A DNA stretch of 64,000 nt from Roseobacter sp. CCS2 (GCF_000169435.1 NZ_AAYB01000006.1:91553-155552), one strand, 5' to 3'. Numbered from the stretch's first letter, positions 35,242 through 45,637 are shown. The notes: generated by a model not told the origin, from the sequence alone. Numbers and translations: made by a program.

Positions 35242-36332
35242 TCCTGCACCGCTATTTTGCCAGCCGGTTTCTGCGCAGCTTTCTGGGTGTGGGGATGGTG
35301 TTTTTTCTGATCATGCTTTTTGTGGATTTGGTCGATCAACTGCGCCGCTTTGGCAGCAAAGATGCGACATTTGTCGATCTGTTGATGCTCAGCCTGCTGA
35401 ACATTCCGCAGGCTTTCTATGCGATTTTGCCACTGATCATGATCCTCGCAACGATTGCACTCTTCCTCAGCCTGTCACGATCGTCAGAAATGGTCGTCAC
35501 ACGGGCGGCAGGGCGTTCGGCGCTGCATTCCCTGCTTGCGCCCTTGACCGTTGCCTTGCTTGTGGGGATTTTCGCCGTTGGCGTGATGAACCCCATCGTT
35601 GCAGGGACATCGAAAGAATTCGAGGCGCGCAGCGACGCCCTGCGCGGTGACAGCTCGGTCCTGTCTTTTGGGTCATCAGGGCTTTGGTTGCGTCAGGGTA
35701 ACGCCACCGGGCAAACGGTGATCCGCGCGCAAAGCGCCAATCTTGACGGCACGCTGCTGACAGACGTGACATTTCTGACCTTCGCCCCCGATGGCAACCC
35801 GATCACACGGATCAGCGCGGCTTCTGCCGAATTGACAACCGGCGCTTGGGTCTTGCGCGACGCAAAGTCCTGGCAACTGGCCGGTGTCACAACACCAGAA
35901 GCCAGCGCGCAGCTAGACGCCGAACGCACAGTCCAGTCCACCCTGACCCCCGACCAGATCAGAGACAGCTTCGGCACACCGTCATCCATCCCGATCTGGG
36001 AATTGCCCGCATTTATCGACCGATTGCAAACGGCTGGCTTTTCCGCGCAACGCCATCTGGTGTGGTTTCACACCGAACTGGCATTGCCGATCTTTCTGGT
36101 CTCAATGGTGCTGATCGGGGCCAGCTTTACGCTACGCCACCAGCGCGGCGGGCGCACTGGTATGATGGTGATGTTTGCCGTTCTTTTGGCTTTCGTGACC
36201 TATTTTATCCGCAACTTCGCGCAGGTCCTGGGCGAAAACGGTCAATTGCCCGTCCTGTTGGCCGCATGGGCACCGCCCTTTGCGGCGATCGGGATTTCAA
36301 TGGGATTCCTGCTGCACCACGAGGACGGGTAA
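35238..36332 (+). CDS. lptG: LPS export system permease LptG
   Basis: 364 residues, partner of LptF. MILHRYFASRFLRSFLGVG at the start, LVDQLRRFG (about 29-37), SLSRSSEMVVTRAAGRS as the coupling region, a periplasmic domain (about 130-265) and three C-terminal helices with FWAG-like end. It overlaps lptF by four bases and its TAA shares one base with the lptD ATG. Confidence 0.94.
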   Translation: MILHRYFASRFLRSFLGVGMVFFLIMLFVDLVDQLRRFGSKDATFVDLLMLSLLNIPQAFYAILPLIMILATIALFLSLSRSSEMVVTRAAGRSALHSLLAPLTVALLVGIFAVGVMNPIVAGTSKEFEARSDALRGDSSVLSFGSSGLWLRQGNATGQTVIRAQSANLDGTLLTDVTFLTFAPDGNPITRISAASAELTTGAWVLRDAKSWQLAGVTTPEASAQLDAERTVQSTLTPDQIRDSFGTPSSIPIWELPAFIDRLQTAGFSAQRHLVWFHTELALPIFLVSMVLIGASFTLRHQRGGRTGMMVMFAVLLAFVTYFIRNFAQVLGENGQLPVLLAAWAPPFAAIGISMGFLLHHEDG

Positions 36333-38431
36333 TGCGCGTTCTTTTCGTATTGTTTTTGCTGTTTGGCCCGGTGATGGCCAGCGCCCAAGGGGCCGCGACC
36401 CTTGTGGCCGACAATGTGACGCTGAACGGTGAGGATCAACTGATCGCCAGCGGCAATGTCGAAGTTCTGTTCGACGGCAGCCGCCTGACCGCCAGTCAAA
36501 TCACCTATGACCAGCCCAGCGATACCTTACGCGTTGTGGGTCCGATTGTCATTCAGGCCAGCGACGGCACAATCCTGACCGCAAGCAGCGCAACGCTTGA
36601 CCCCCGCCTTGAAAACGGGATCTTGCAAAGCGCGCGGATTGTGCTGGATCAACAATTGCAACTGGCGGCAAATCAAATCGACCAGCGCGATGGGCGGTTT
36701 TCGCAACTTTACAAAACAACGGCCACGTCGTGCCGGGTCTGCGGCACCGGCCCACCCTTGTGGGACATTCGCGCCGAACGGGTCGTTTATGACGCGCAAG
36801 ATCAGCAGATTTATTTCCGCAACGCAACCTTCCGTGTGCGCGGCGTGCCTGTGTTGTGGCTGCCATATATGCGTCTGCCTGATCCCGCACTTGAACGATC
36901 AACCGGGTTGTTGTTTCCAGAGCAACGCAACACCACACAGCTTGGCTTTGGCCTGAAGCTTCCGTATTTCATCACCTTGGGCGATCACCGTGATCTGACG
37001 GTGACGCCCTATGTATCGCCCGAAACCACCACGTTGGAACTGCGGTACAGGCAGGCCTTTACCAACGGACGGATCACGGCCGAAGGCGCTGTCAGCGATG
37101 ACACGCTGGTTGCAGGCGACCGCTCTTACCTGTTTGCAGATGGCCGGTTTGAACTGCGCGACAGTTATCAGCTGATTTTTGATATCGAAACGGTCAGCGA
37201 CAAGGCTTATCTGCTTGACTATGGCTATGCTGACAAAGACCGCCTTGATAGTGCGATCCAGCTTCTGCGGGTCAACGATACGGCCCTTTATAATGCGCGG
37301 CTGACCTATTACCAAACCCTGCGCGATGATGAAACAAACGCATCATTGCCACCCTTCATTGCAGATGTGGCCTATGAAGACAGCTTTGCGCCGGTCTTTG
37401 GCGGTCTGATACATTATGGCACCAGTTTTGATATGGCCTATCGCACCAGCAACACGGATGGTGACACAGGGCGCGATGTCAGCAGATTGGGCGCAAAAGG
37501 GGATTGGTCCGACAGTCGGGTCCTTCCCTACGGCATTATTGCAGATACGCAGATCGGTCTGCGCGCGGATCTTTATGTCGTGAATGACGACACCGCCTTC
37601 GCGCAAGAAGACCTGCGCGTGGCCCCATCAACGGGGGTGACCCTGCGCTGGCCGTTAGCGCGGGTCGGCAGCAATGGCACATCTCATCTGCTGGAACCCG
37701 TTATCAGCTTGACCTGGTCAAAAAGCTTTGGCGGCACACACCCCAATGAAGACGGCCTGCGCACAGAACTAGACCGGGCGAACCTGACGGCTGTGTCGCG
37801 CTTTGCGGGCGAAGATCGCATTGAAACCGGCGCGCAAGCCGCCGCAGGGCTGACCTGGACCCGTTTTGGCGCTGGCGGGGTCACATCAACGCTCAGCTTT
37901 GGGCGCGTGATCCGGCAGGAAACACAAGACGGGTTCACAGCAACATCCGGTCTGAACGGGCAGCAATCGGACTGGCTGGTCGCAGCACAGGTCACCGCCC
38001 CGGGTGGTTTCCTGATTGATGCGCGCAGCCTGTGGGATGACAACGACGGGCTGACCGTCGCTGACAGCCGGGTCGCTTGGCAAAATGACCGTGTGGCGTT
38101 GGGGGCAAATTACGTCTGGCTCAGCCCTGACGCAGGCGAAGACCGCGACAGCACAATTTCAGAATGGACCGTCGATGCAGCCTTTGTGCTGAACGACGCA
38201 TGGACCTTTGAAATTGATGGACGCTATGATGTTGCCGCAGATGAACCTTCGCGCGCCGGTGTTGGCCTGCAATGGCAAAACGAATGCGTGACAGTGAACG
38301 TTTCGGCCTCGCGCCGCTTTACGTCTTCCAGTACGGTTGATGCGACAACGACTTTTGGGATAACCGGCTCTATCGGCAGCTTTGCTTCAGGGCAAACCGC
38401 CGGTAGCCCCGCAACAGGATGCGGAAATTGA
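36332..38431 (+). CDS. lptD: LPS-assembly outer-membrane protein LptD
   Basis: 699 residues. Signal peptide at 1-19 (FLLFGPVMASAQG). The periplasmic LptA-like domain is at about 22-135 (ADNVTLNGEDQLIASGNVEV), followed by the outer-membrane barrel starting near FRVRGVPVLWLPYMRLPDP. Four cysteines outside the signal: C134 and C137 (CRVC), C652 and C697, spaced for long-range disulfides as in E. coli LptD although at other positions. The open frame extends far upstream in lptG, but the ATG at 36332 overlaps the lptG stop. Confidence 0.93.
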   Translation: MRVLFVLFLLFGPVMASAQGAATLVADNVTLNGEDQLIASGNVEVLFDGSRLTASQITYDQPSDTLRVVGPIVIQASDGTILTASSATLDPRLENGILQSARIVLDQQLQLAANQIDQRDGRFSQLYKTTATSCRVCGTGPPLWDIRAERVVYDAQDQQIYFRNATFRVRGVPVLWLPYMRLPDPALERSTGLLFPEQRNTTQLGFGLKLPYFITLGDHRDLTVTPYVSPETTTLELRYRQAFTNGRITAEGAVSDDTLVAGDRSYLFADGRFELRDSYQLIFDIETVSDKAYLLDYGYADKDRLDSAIQLLRVNDTALYNARLTYYQTLRDDETNASLPPFIADVAYEDSFAPVFGGLIHYGTSFDMAYRTSNTDGDTGRDVSRLGAKGDWSDSRVLPYGIIADTQIGLRADLYVVNDDTAFAQEDLRVAPSTGVTLRWPLARVGSNGTSHLLEPVISLTWSKSFGGTHPNEDGLRTELDRANLTAVSRFAGEDRIETGAQAAAGLTWTRFGAGGVTSTLSFGRVIRQETQDGFTATSGLNGQQSDWLVAAQVTAPGGFLIDARSLWDDNDGLTVADSRVAWQNDRVALGANYVWLSPDAGEDRDSTISEWTVDAAFVLNDAWTFEIDGRYDVAADEPSRAGVGLQWQNECVTVNVSASRRFTSSSTVDATTTFGITGSIGSFASGQTAGSPATGCGN

Positions 38432-38436
38432 GACGA

Positions 38437-39672
38437 ATGAAGAGTTTTGGGATGCATAAGAGACGAATAACCGCCGCAATCGCAGCGCTATGCATAAGCT
38501 TGGGGTTGGGCAACGGCGTGATGGCGCAAGGCCAGCTTGCACCTGTGATCACGGTCAATGATCGGGTGATCACCCAATATGAACTTAGCCAACGCATCCG
38601 CCTGCTAGAGGTGTTCCGCACCCCCGGGGACCTGAACGAAGCCGCCCGTAATGCGCTGATTGAAGACAGGCTCAAGCAGCAGGAACTGGCGCGTTTTGGC
38701 GTATCAGTACCTGAAGATGCCCTGCAGCAAGCCATGGAAGAATTCGCCGGTCGCGCAAATATGTCGTTGCCGCAATTCACCCGTGTGCTTGCCCAGGACG
38801 GCATCGATATCAGCACACTGCGCGACTTTGTCGAGGTGGGGATCCTGTGGCGTGACTTCATCCGCTCGCGGTTTAACCGTCAGATCACGATCACGGATGC
38901 CGATGTCGAACGAGCCATCGTGCAACAAGGCAATACGACATCCCAGCTTGAGGTTTTGTTAAACGAAATCATCATCGCCCCACCACCGGGCCGCGAGGCC
39001 GCAGCGGCCCAAGCGGCCGATCAAATCTCGCGCATGCGGTCCTTTGCTGAATTTGAGGCCGCAGCCCGGCAGGTTTCTGCCCTGCCATCGCGCGAAAATG
39101 GTGGACGGCTGGATTGGACCCCGGTGAGCAATTTTCCACCACAAATTCGCAGTATCATTCTTGATCTGGACCGTGGTGAGGTGACCGACCCTATCGAAAT
39201 ACCCAACGCTATCGCCTTGTTCCAATTGCGCGGCACACGCGAAGCTGTGCTGCCTGCCGCCGCACCGCTTAGTATCGAATACGCCGCTTATTATATCCCT
39301 GGCGGACGTACCGATGCAGGTCTGGCGCAAGCCGCCGCAGTGCGCGATCAGGTTGACACTTGCGACGACCTTTACGGTGTCGCCCGCAACCAGCCAGCCG
39401 AAACGCTGGACCGCCTGACCGAAGCACCTTCTGCAATTTCCAATGATGTGGCCCTCGAACTGGCCCGTCTTGATCCCGGCGAGGTGTCTTACAACCTGAC
39501 CCGCAACAACGGCGAAACGCTGGTGTTCCTGATGCTCTGCGCCCGTAACAGCGCGGGGGCCGGCACGACGGACCGTAACGCCATCCGCAACCAAATCCGC
39601 AGCCAACGTTTGAACGCACTTGCTGATGCGCTGCTGGAAGATCTGCGGGCCTCTGCGGTCATCCGCCCCTGA
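38437..39672 (+). CDS. surA: Periplasmic chaperone/peptidyl-prolyl isomerase SurA
   Basis: 411 residues. Signal peptide (about 1-30, ending VMAQG). SurA N-terminal domain with VNDRVITQYELSQRIRLLEVF (seen near 40-60) and NEAARNALIEDRLKQQE, then one or two parvulin-like domains (SRENGGRLDWTPVSNFPPQ at about 222-240). It escorts outer-membrane proteins. An ATG six codons earlier at 38419 would overlap lptD; 38437 is chosen. The stop shares bases with the pdxA ATG (TGATG). Confidence 0.9.
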   Translation: MKSFGMHKRRITAAIAALCISLGLGNGVMAQGQLAPVITVNDRVITQYELSQRIRLLEVFRTPGDLNEAARNALIEDRLKQQELARFGVSVPEDALQQAMEEFAGRANMSLPQFTRVLAQDGIDISTLRDFVEVGILWRDFIRSRFNRQITITDADVERAIVQQGNTTSQLEVLLNEIIIAPPPGREAAAAQAADQISRMRSFAEFEAAARQVSALPSRENGGRLDWTPVSNFPPQIRSIILDLDRGEVTDPIEIPNAIALFQLRGTREAVLPAAAPLSIEYAAYYIPGGRTDAGLAQAAAVRDQVDTCDDLYGVARNQPAETLDRLTEAPSAISNDVALELARLDPGEVSYNLTRNNGETLVFLMLCARNSAGAGTTDRNAIRNQIRSQRLNALADALLEDLRASAVIRP

Positions 39673-40625
39673 TGCAACCCATTGCGATCAGTTGTGGTGA
39701 ACCGGCAGGGATCGGGCCAGAAATTGCGGTGGCCGCGTGGCAGGCCCTGAAAAACGAGGTCCCGCTTTTGTGGTTGGGTGATCCGCAGCATCTGCCCGAA
39801 GGCACAGACTATCACGCGGCCACTGATCCGGCCGATATTCACCCGTTCAAACTGACCGTCCTTGCGCGCGATTTCGCAAGCCCCGCCGTACCGGGCCAGC
39901 CAAACCCGTCTCATGCGGCGGGCGTCATTTCGGCCATCGCAGATGGTGTCGCTTTGGTGCAATCCGGCGCTGCGCGTGCGCTGTGCACAGCCCCCATTCA
40001 TAAGGCTGCCCTGATCGACGGCGCTGATTTCGCCTACCCCGGTCATACGGAATACCTGGCCGCATTGGCGGGCACCGATCAGGTTGTCATGATGTTGGCC
40101 TGCGACGCGTTGCGCGTTGTCCCGACAACGATCCACATCGCACTGGCAGAGGTGCGCAACACACTCACTGCCAGTCTGCTAACCGATACGCTGCTAATCA
40201 CCCACGCCGCCCTGCGCCGTGACTTTGGCATCGCCAAACCGCGCATCGCGGTGGCAGGGCTGAACCCGCACGCAGGCGAAGATGGCAAAATGGGAAACGA
40301 AGAGACCCGGATGATCACCCCCGTCCTCGATGCTTTGCGCGCGCAAGGTATGGATATCAGCGGACCCCAATCTGCCGACACGATGTTCCACGCAGGCGCA
40401 CGCGCGCACTATGACGTGGCCGTCTGCATGTACCACGACCAAGCATTGATCCCGATCAAGACCCTCGATTTTTCGGGCGGTGTAAACATCACATTGGGTC
40501 TGCCGTTCATCCGCACATCACCCGACCACGGCACCGCCTTTGATATCGCAGGCAAAGGCATAGCTGACGCCACATCCATGATCGCCGCCATCCGCATGGC
40601 CGCGCAAATGGCCGACGCGCGGTGA
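39672..40625 (+). CDS. pdxA: 4-hydroxythreonine-4-phosphate dehydrogenase
   Basis: 317 residues. NAD-dependent enzyme of vitamin B6 synthesis. [17 protein letters not shown] at the start, metal His in [22 protein letters not shown] and MYHDQALIP, and [19 protein letters not shown] near the C-terminus. Coupled to surA and to ksgA, the usual order in this group. Confidence 0.95.
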   Translation: MQPIAISCGEPAGIGPEIAVAAWQALKNEVPLLWLGDPQHLPEGTDYHAATDPADIHPFKLTVLARDFASPAVPGQPNPSHAAGVISAIADGVALVQSGAARALCTAPIHKAALIDGADFAYPGHTEYLAALAGTDQVVMMLACDALRVVPTTIHIALAEVRNTLTASLLTDTLLITHAALRRDFGIAKPRIAVAGLNPHAGEDGKMGNEETRMITPVLDALRAQGMDISGPQSADTMFHAGARAHYDVAVCMYHDQALIPIKTLDFSGGVNITLGLPFIRTSPDHGTAFDIAGKGIADATSMIAAIRMAAQMADAR

Positions 40626-41458
40626 TTGACGACCTGCCACCCCTGCGCGAGGTCATCGCCACGCATGACCTCGCTGCCAAGAAATCGCTTGGCCAAAACT
40701 TCTTGCTTGATCTCAACCTCACGGCCAAAATTGCGCGGCTTGCTGGTGACCTTTCAGGCGCGGATGTGCTGGAAATTGGGCCCGGTCCGGGTGGTCTGAC
40801 ACGCGGGCTGCTGGCCGAAGGCGCACGCCGTGTTCTTGCGATCGAAAAAGACCCGCGCTGCATGCCCGCCTTGGCCGACATCGCCGCCCGCTATCCCGGT
40901 CGCTTGCAAACGATCAACGGCGATGCGCTTACCGTGAACCCGCTGGAACACCTTAGCCAACCCATCAAGATCGCAGCCAACCTGCCCTACAACGTTGGTA
41001 CCGAACTGCTGGTCCGCTGGCTGACCCCACCAGAATGGCCACCTTTCTGGGACTGCCTGACATTGATGTTCCAACGCGAAGTCGCCCAACGGATCGTGGC
41101 CACACCGGGCAGCAAGGCCTACGGGCGGCTTGCCCTACTGGCGCAATGGCGGACCGATCCGAAAATCGTGATGGACCTGCCGCCAGAGGCGTTCAGCCCA
41201 CCACCCAAGGTGAATTCCGCAGTCGTCCACCTGACAGCCCTGCCCGCGCCACGGTTTGCAGCCGATCCCGGCACGCTGAATAAAGTGGTCGCCGCGGCCT
41301 TCAATCAAAGGCGCAAAATGCTGCGTTCCGCGCTCAAATCCGTCAGCCCGGATATCGAGGACCACCTGATCGCCACCGGGATCAAACCCACCGAACGGGC
41401 CGAACAGGTGGGATTAGAGGCGTTCTGCGCCTTGGCCCGTCAGTTAAACGCGCACTGA
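40622..41458 (+). CDS. rsmA: 16S rRNA dimethyladenosine transferase
   Basis: 278 residues, also called KsgA. Dimethylates two adjacent adenines near the 3' end of 16S rRNA. Seen: [14 protein letters not shown] (20-33), SAM site [15 protein letters not shown], catalytic [11 protein letters not shown], and [12 protein letters not shown]. Start is GTG, overlapping the pdxA stop by four bases (GTGA). An intrinsic terminator lies about 60 bases downstream. Confidence 0.95.
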   Translation: MIDDLPPLREVIATHDLAAKKSLGQNFLLDLNLTAKIARLAGDLSGADVLEIGPGPGGLTRGLLAEGARRVLAIEKDPRCMPALADIAARYPGRLQTINGDALTVNPLEHLSQPIKIAANLPYNVGTELLVRWLTPPEWPPFWDCLTLMFQREVAQRIVATPGSKAYGRLALLAQWRTDPKIVMDLPPEAFSPPPKVNSAVVHLTALPAPRFAADPGTLNKVVAAAFNQRRKMLRSALKSVSPDIEDHLIATGIKPTERAEQVGLEAFCALARQLNAH

Positions 41459-41519
41459 ACAACAGACGTTCGTCATTCAGTCAAACACCCGCCGAAGGTA
41501 TCGGCACCTGACAATTAAA

Positions 41520-41545
41520 AAAGCCCCCCGAAATCGGAGGGCTTT
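41520..41545. terminator. Bidirectional intrinsic terminator
   Basis: Stem AAAGCCCCCCG-aaat-CGGAGGGCTTT with one mismatch, A run before it and T run within it, so it works in both directions. It separates the convergent rsmA and DUF4167 genes. Confidence 0.9.
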
Positions 41546-41549
41546 AAAA

Positions 41550-42062
41550 TCACTCTGCGGCCTCTGGCGTGTTTCCCTCATCAGGGTTTGTCCTTGGCTT
41601 GCGTGGCCTGCGCGGGCGGCGCGGTTTTTCTTCGGGGGTATCCACCAGGCCACTTTCCGGCTCACCAGCAGCGTCAACCACATCGGGTTGATCGGACTGG
41701 GACGGATCGTTTGCCGCGGCCTCTTGTGCCTTCAGGCGATCCTGACGCTCGCGGTCACGTTCGGCCTGACGTTGGCGGTTTTGTTCTTCCTGCTCTTCAC
41801 GCTTGGCCTCAACCTCGCGCTGCGCTTCGGCCAGCAAACGGGTATAATGCTCTGCGTGCTGGGCAAAGTTTTCCGCATCCACCCTGTCGCCCGATAAAAC
41901 GGCGTCGCGGTGAAGCTGGTTGTATTTTTCAATAATCTGCTGCGGCGTGCCGCGCACCTTGCCATCCGGGCCCGAGCTGTCAAACACCCGGTTGATGATA
42001 TTCCCGCCCGAGGGCCGGTTATTGCGGTTTTTGTTCCGCGACCGTGACTTCGATGATCTCAT
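41550..42062 (-). CDS. DUF4167 protein, basic/charged
   Basis: 170 residues. N-terminal basic block MRSSKSRSRNKNRNNR, then the DUF4167 core INRVFDSSGPDGKVRGTP (about 22-39) and QIIEKYNQLHRDAVLSGDRV. A long charged coiled-coil stretch of Glu, Arg and Gln follows (about 75-115), then an acidic linker and a basic PRRPRRPRKPR tail. Likely nucleic-acid associated, function unknown. Follows prmC as in most alphaproteobacteria. Start set at the ATG at 42062 on the family N-terminus. Confidence 0.85.
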   Translation of the reverse strand: MRSSKSRSRNKNRNNRPSGGNIINRVFDSSGPDGKVRGTPQQIIEKYNQLHRDAVLSGDRVDAENFAQHAEHYTRLLAEAQREVEAKREEQEEQNRQRQAERDRERQDRLKAQEAAANDPSQSDQPDVVDAAGEPESGLVDTPEEKPRRPRRPRKPRTNPDEGNTPEAAE

Positions 42063-42266
42063 GTAATTGCTTTCAAGCCTTTGGCTGTCGTTACGCTGGG
42101 CCATGTCGCGCTATTCTCGCGCGGTTCAAATCTAAGGGCCTTGCAATGTTTGGCGACTAATCGGGGGGAGGTCAGTGGCGAGCCTCTTCCCGTCCGATGT
42201 CATTGAATAAGCATGTGGGCGGGCCCAAGACAAGACCAAACTACGAAAAAAGCGTTATTTCGCCTG

Positions 42267-43133
42267 TTATCGTGGTGTATCTTGGTCAAAATCCGCCATC
42301 TGACACGTTACAACGCGGTCGCGCCCATCAAGGTCGGGAATCACACCGACGTGGCGCAGACCGGCACGGATCATCAACTCTGCCACCGCATGCCCCTGGG
42401 TAGAGCCAATTTCGCACATCAAACGCCCACCCGGTATCAGCGCATCGCCTGCCTGTTTTATAATGGTGCGATAAGCAGACAGGCCGTCCGCTTCATCTGT
42501 TAACGCCATACGCGGTTCCCACTCGCGCACGTCGCGCGACAGCCCTGCCATTTCGTCTGCGGCAATATAGGGCGGGTTCGCCACAATCAAATCAAAGCGC
42601 CGTTTGATCGCTGCCATCCAATCGCTTTGCACAAATGTCGCGCGGTCATCGACACCATGGCGTTGGGCATTGCGCAGCGCCACCGTCAACGCCACAGCCG
42701 ACGCATCACCGCCAACACCAACAGCCTTTGGGTTCTCGGCAAGCAATGTCACCAGAATGCAACCCGATCCCGTGCCAAGGTCGAGCACCCGCGCGAATGG
42801 ATCACGCAACGCCGCCTCGATCAGGGTTTCCGTTTCGGGCCGCGGATCAAGAACATCTTTCGTAACCTCAAAGTCCCGCCCATAAAACGCACGTGTTCCC
42901 GTTAAATGTGAAACCGGCTCAAACCGGGACCGGCGCGCGATAAGCGCGTCGAACCGCGTTTTCACGGCATCATTCACAGGCTCTGGCAAGATCAGCGTCA
43001 GTCGGCCAGCCGCCACGCCTGATGCAAAAGCAAACAGCTTGCGCGCATCCCGCGCCGCATCAGGCACACCGGCTTTGGTCAATGTCTTCGACGCAGCAGC
43101 CAGTAATTGGCTGCCCGTCACTTGGTCGCTCAC
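42267..43133 (-). CDS. prmC: Release factor glutamine methyltransferase
   Basis: 288 residues. Methylates the Gln of the GGQ loop of release factors. SAM motif [20 protein letters not shown] (about 115-134) and catalytic NPPY in [12 protein letters not shown]. The N-terminal domain has [20 protein letters not shown]. Start is GTG at 43133, overlapping the prfA stop (GTGA), so enzyme and substrate are encoded together. Confidence 0.95.
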   Translation of the reverse strand: MSDQVTGSQLLAAASKTLTKAGVPDAARDARKLFAFASGVAAGRLTLILPEPVNDAVKTRFDALIARRSRFEPVSHLTGTRAFYGRDFEVTKDVLDPRPETETLIEAALRDPFARVLDLGTGSGCILVTLLAENPKAVGVGGDASAVALTVALRNAQRHGVDDRATFVQSDWMAAIKRRFDLIVANPPYIAADEMAGLSRDVREWEPRMALTDEADGLSAYRTIIKQAGDALIPGGRLMCEIGSTQGHAVAELMIRAGLRHVGVIPDLDGRDRVVTCQMADFDQDTPR

Positions 43134-44185
43134 GCGCCCATTTCCGCCAGCAGCGTCGCCTGCGCATCCGCCTGCAACGCGTTCACGATCTCTTCCAGAT
43201 CGCCCTGCATGACTTGGTTCAGCGAATAAAGCGTCAGGTTAATCCGGTGGTCCGTCATACGGCCTTGGGGGAAGTTGTAGGTGCGAATGCGCTCCGACCG
43301 ATCACCCGACCCCACTTGCGCCTTGCGATCAGCGGACCGTTCATCGTCAACCTTCTGCCGTTCCAGATCAAACAATCGCGTTTTCAGCACCTGCATCGCA
43401 ATCTCGCGGTTGCGGTGCTGCGATTTCTCGGAACTGACGACAATCATACCTGTTGGGATATGCAAAATTCGCACAGCTGAATCCGTGGTATTGACGTGCT
43501 GCCCACCGGATCCAGACGCGCGCATCGTATCAATGCGCAGATCGTTGGCGTTGATCTCAATATCCACATCCTCGGCCTCTGGCAGCACCGCAACGGTCGC
43601 AGCAGACGTATGAATGCGCCCACCGCTCTCGGTCTCGGGTACACGCTGCACCCGGTGCACGCCGCTTTCGTATTTCATCTTCGCAAAAACACCATCACCC
43701 ACAATGCGCGCGACAACCTCTTTCACGCCACCCAATTCACTCAGGCTTTCTTCCAATATCTCAAACCGCCACCCCTGCCCTTCGGCATAGCGTTGGTACA
43801 TGCGCAGCAGATCAGCGGCAAACAATCCCGCCTCATCACCGCCTGTCCCCGGTCTGATCTCCAACAACGCAGGACGCGCGTCAGCGGCATCTTTTGGCAA
43901 AAGCGCCAGCTGCACGTCATGCTCGGATGCTGCCAAAGCCGCCTTTAAATCAGGCAGCTCGGCCTCTGCCAGTTCTTTCATTTCGGGGTCGGCCAGCATC
44001 GCTTCGGCTTCATCAATCTGCTGCACCAAGTCCTTGTATGCTGTCACCGTTTCGACCACCGGTCGCAGATCTGCGTATTCCTTGCCCAGGGCGGCGATTT
44101 CATTGCCAGCCGACCCATCCGCCATCTTCGCCTCCAGAAACTGGAACCGGTCGATAAGTTGTTCTATGCGGTCTGCTGCAATCAT
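43130..44185 (-). CDS. prfA: Peptide chain release factor 1
   Basis: 351 residues, class I factor for UAA and UAG stops. [20 protein letters not shown] (about 114-133), codon-recognition region with [14 protein letters not shown] (PxT/PAT region), and the catalytic loop [14 protein letters not shown] (about 228-241) with GGQ. Full length. Confidence 0.96.
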   Translation of the reverse strand: MIAADRIEQLIDRFQFLEAKMADGSAGNEIAALGKEYADLRPVVETVTAYKDLVQQIDEAEAMLADPEMKELAEAELPDLKAALAASEHDVQLALLPKDAADARPALLEIRPGTGGDEAGLFAADLLRMYQRYAEGQGWRFEILEESLSELGGVKEVVARIVGDGVFAKMKYESGVHRVQRVPETESGGRIHTSAATVAVLPEAEDVDIEINANDLRIDTMRASGSGGQHVNTTDSAVRILHIPTGMIVVSSEKSQHRNREIAMQVLKTRLFDLERQKVDDERSADRKAQVGSGDRSERIRTYNFPQGRMTDHRINLTLYSLNQVMQGDLEEIVNALQADAQATLLAEMGA

Positions 44186-44203
44186 GGGATGTGCCCTGAC
44201 CTA

Positions 44204-44635
44204 TCAAAGCGGTTCGGTCAAGGGGCCAAGCGTTTCCAGCCAGCTTTCAATGCGGGCCTTGTTCACGCCCATATCAGACCGGCCAAAGCGCAGACGGCCA
44301 TAGATCACCAGCGTGTCATTATAGACTGCAACAGTCGTATAATCAGGAAATCCCATAACCCGTGATCGGGTCATAAAGGTGATCATACCTTCATCAACAC
44401 TGCCTGCGATAACCTGTGTGCGCGGCGTCGCCAACGCGCGGCTTTCAACAGCGGCCAAGACCTCGGGTGCCGGTGCTGCAATCTTACGTTCAACCAGAAA
44501 ACCACCCTCCTCAGGGTAATCCCCAGGCGCGGTTAACATCAGTGGCTGATGCCAGCGTGCTGCATCCGTGGGCGCGAACCGGACATAGGCCATCAGACCA
44601 AGGATCAGAACGACAAGAACGGTCAATATGCGCAA
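44204..44635 (-). CDS. DUF1499 family protein, membrane anchored
   Basis: 143 residues. One N-terminal helix (MRILTVLVVLILGLMAYV) then a periplasmic DUF1499 domain: TFMTRSRVMGFPDYTTV (about 87-103) and GRSDMGVNKARIESWLETL. Function unknown. Start is TTG at 44635 with GGAG eight bases before it. Upstream lie five 11-bp direct repeats. It is 18 bases before prfA on the same strand. Confidence 0.82.
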   Translation of the reverse strand: MRILTVLVVLILGLMAYVRFAPTDAARWHQPLMLTAPGDYPEEGGFLVERKIAAPAPEVLAAVESRALATPRTQVIAGSVDEGMITFMTRSRVMGFPDYTTVAVYNDTLVIYGRLRFGRSDMGVNKARIESWLETLGPLTEPL

Positions 44636-44650
44636 AGTGGGTCTCCAACT

Positions 44651-44705
44651 TTCGTCTGTATCGCGTATGTACAGGGTGTGTACGCAATGTGTACGCTATC
44701 TGTAC
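44651..44705 (-). repeat. Five 11-bp direct repeats (GTACA + 6)
   Basis: On the minus strand five consecutive 11-base units begin GTACA (the last ATACA): GTACAGATAGC, GTACACATTGC, GTACACACCCT, GTACATACGCG, ATACAGACGAA. The five-base core repeats exactly every 11 bases while the rest varies. The array starts at the gbuA-like stop codon and ends 16 bases before the DUF1499 TTG start, so it fills the leader or promoter of that gene. Confidence 0.8.
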
Positions 44706-45637
44706 GGCACACCGGGCAGGATCGAGAGCATCTCGAACATCAAATTCGCCCCCGTCAACGCCGTGTTGCCCGAGCTATCATAAGGGGGCGAAACTTCAAC
44801 CAGATCACAGCCCACAATGTTCACCCCGCGCAACCCCCGGATCAATTCCATCGCTTGCGGCGTGGTCAGCCCACCGATTTCCGGCGTGCCTGTACCGGGG
44901 GCATAGGCAGGATCAAGGCTGTCGATGTCATAGGTGATATAACACGGCTGATCGCCAATTTTCGCTTTGATATCAGCGGCTAAAGGCGACAATGATTTAT
45001 GCCACAGGTCAGGTGCCAGATACTGATTAAACCCCCATCCAGCGGCTTCGGTAAAGTCATCTGCAGTATATCCCGTGCCCCGCAGCCCAATCTGAAACAC
45101 CTTGTCCGGGCTGATAATCTTTTCTTCATAGGCGCGGCGGAAAACAGTGCCATGGGTTTCACGCATCCCAAACATCTCATCATTCACATCGGCATGGGCA
45201 TCGACATGCACCAGCGCCACCGGCCCATGCTTGGCCGCAACTGCGCGCAAGACCGGCAGCGTTAGCGTATGATCGCCGCCAAGGGTCATCGGGATGACAT
45301 TATGCTTGAGGTGTGTTGCGTAAGTCTTTGTAATAATGTCAATACTATCGCTTAGCGAAAACGTATTGATCGGCACATCACCAAGGTCGGCGCACTGCAA
45401 CGCATCGAAAGGCGCTGCCCCGGTTTGAATGTTATAAGGTCGGATCATTGCCGATTGTTCGCGCAACTGCTTGGGGCCCATCCTGGTGCCCGACCGCCAA
45501 GATGTGCCAATGTCCATGGGGATACCAATGAACCCTACATCCAGGCCTTCGGCAGTCGCAGCCTCTGGCAGCCGCATAAAGGATTGCGGTCCTGAAAACC
45601 GCGCCAGATCATTGCCAGAAATCGGCTGGTTCGGCAT
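44696..45637 (-). CDS. Ureohydrolase, guanidinobutyrase/guanidinopropionase-like
   Basis: 313 residues of the arginase/agmatinase family, two Mn2+ ions. Ligand motifs LGGDHTLTLP, HVDAHADVND and YDIDSLDPAYAPGTGTPE are complete. The N-terminus SGNDLARFSGPQSFMRLP and GTSWRSGTRMGPKQLREQ, and NIQTGAAPFDALQCADLGDV, resemble Pseudomonas GbuA more than agmatinase SpeB, so 4-guanidinobutyrate or 3-guanidinopropionate is a likely substrate. ATG at 45637 follows AAGGAAAAAGTG and overlaps the stop of the second ureohydrolase gene. Confidence 0.85.
   Translation of the reverse strand: MPNQPISGNDLARFSGPQSFMRLPEAATAEGLDVGFIGIPMDIGTSWRSGTRMGPKQLREQSAMIRPYNIQTGAAPFDALQCADLGDVPINTFSLSDSIDIITKTYATHLKHNVIPMTLGGDHTLTLPVLRAVAAKHGPVALVHVDAHADVNDEMFGMRETHGTVFRRAYEEKIISPDKVFQIGLRGTGYTADDFTEAAGWGFNQYLAPDLWHKSLSPLAADIKAKIGDQPCYITYDIDSLDPAYAPGTGTPEIGGLTTPQAMELIRGLRGVNIVGCDLVEVSPPYDSSGNTALTGANLMFEMLSILPGVPYR

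Noticed and set aside
44651..44705. CRISPR-like array at the 11-bp repeats
   Set aside because: Units are too short and contiguous, no spacers of 25-40 bases and no cas genes.
44696..45637. Agmatinase (speB) as a name for the first ureohydrolase
   Set aside because: N-terminal and substrate-loop motifs resemble guanidinobutyrase more closely, so no speB symbol was given.
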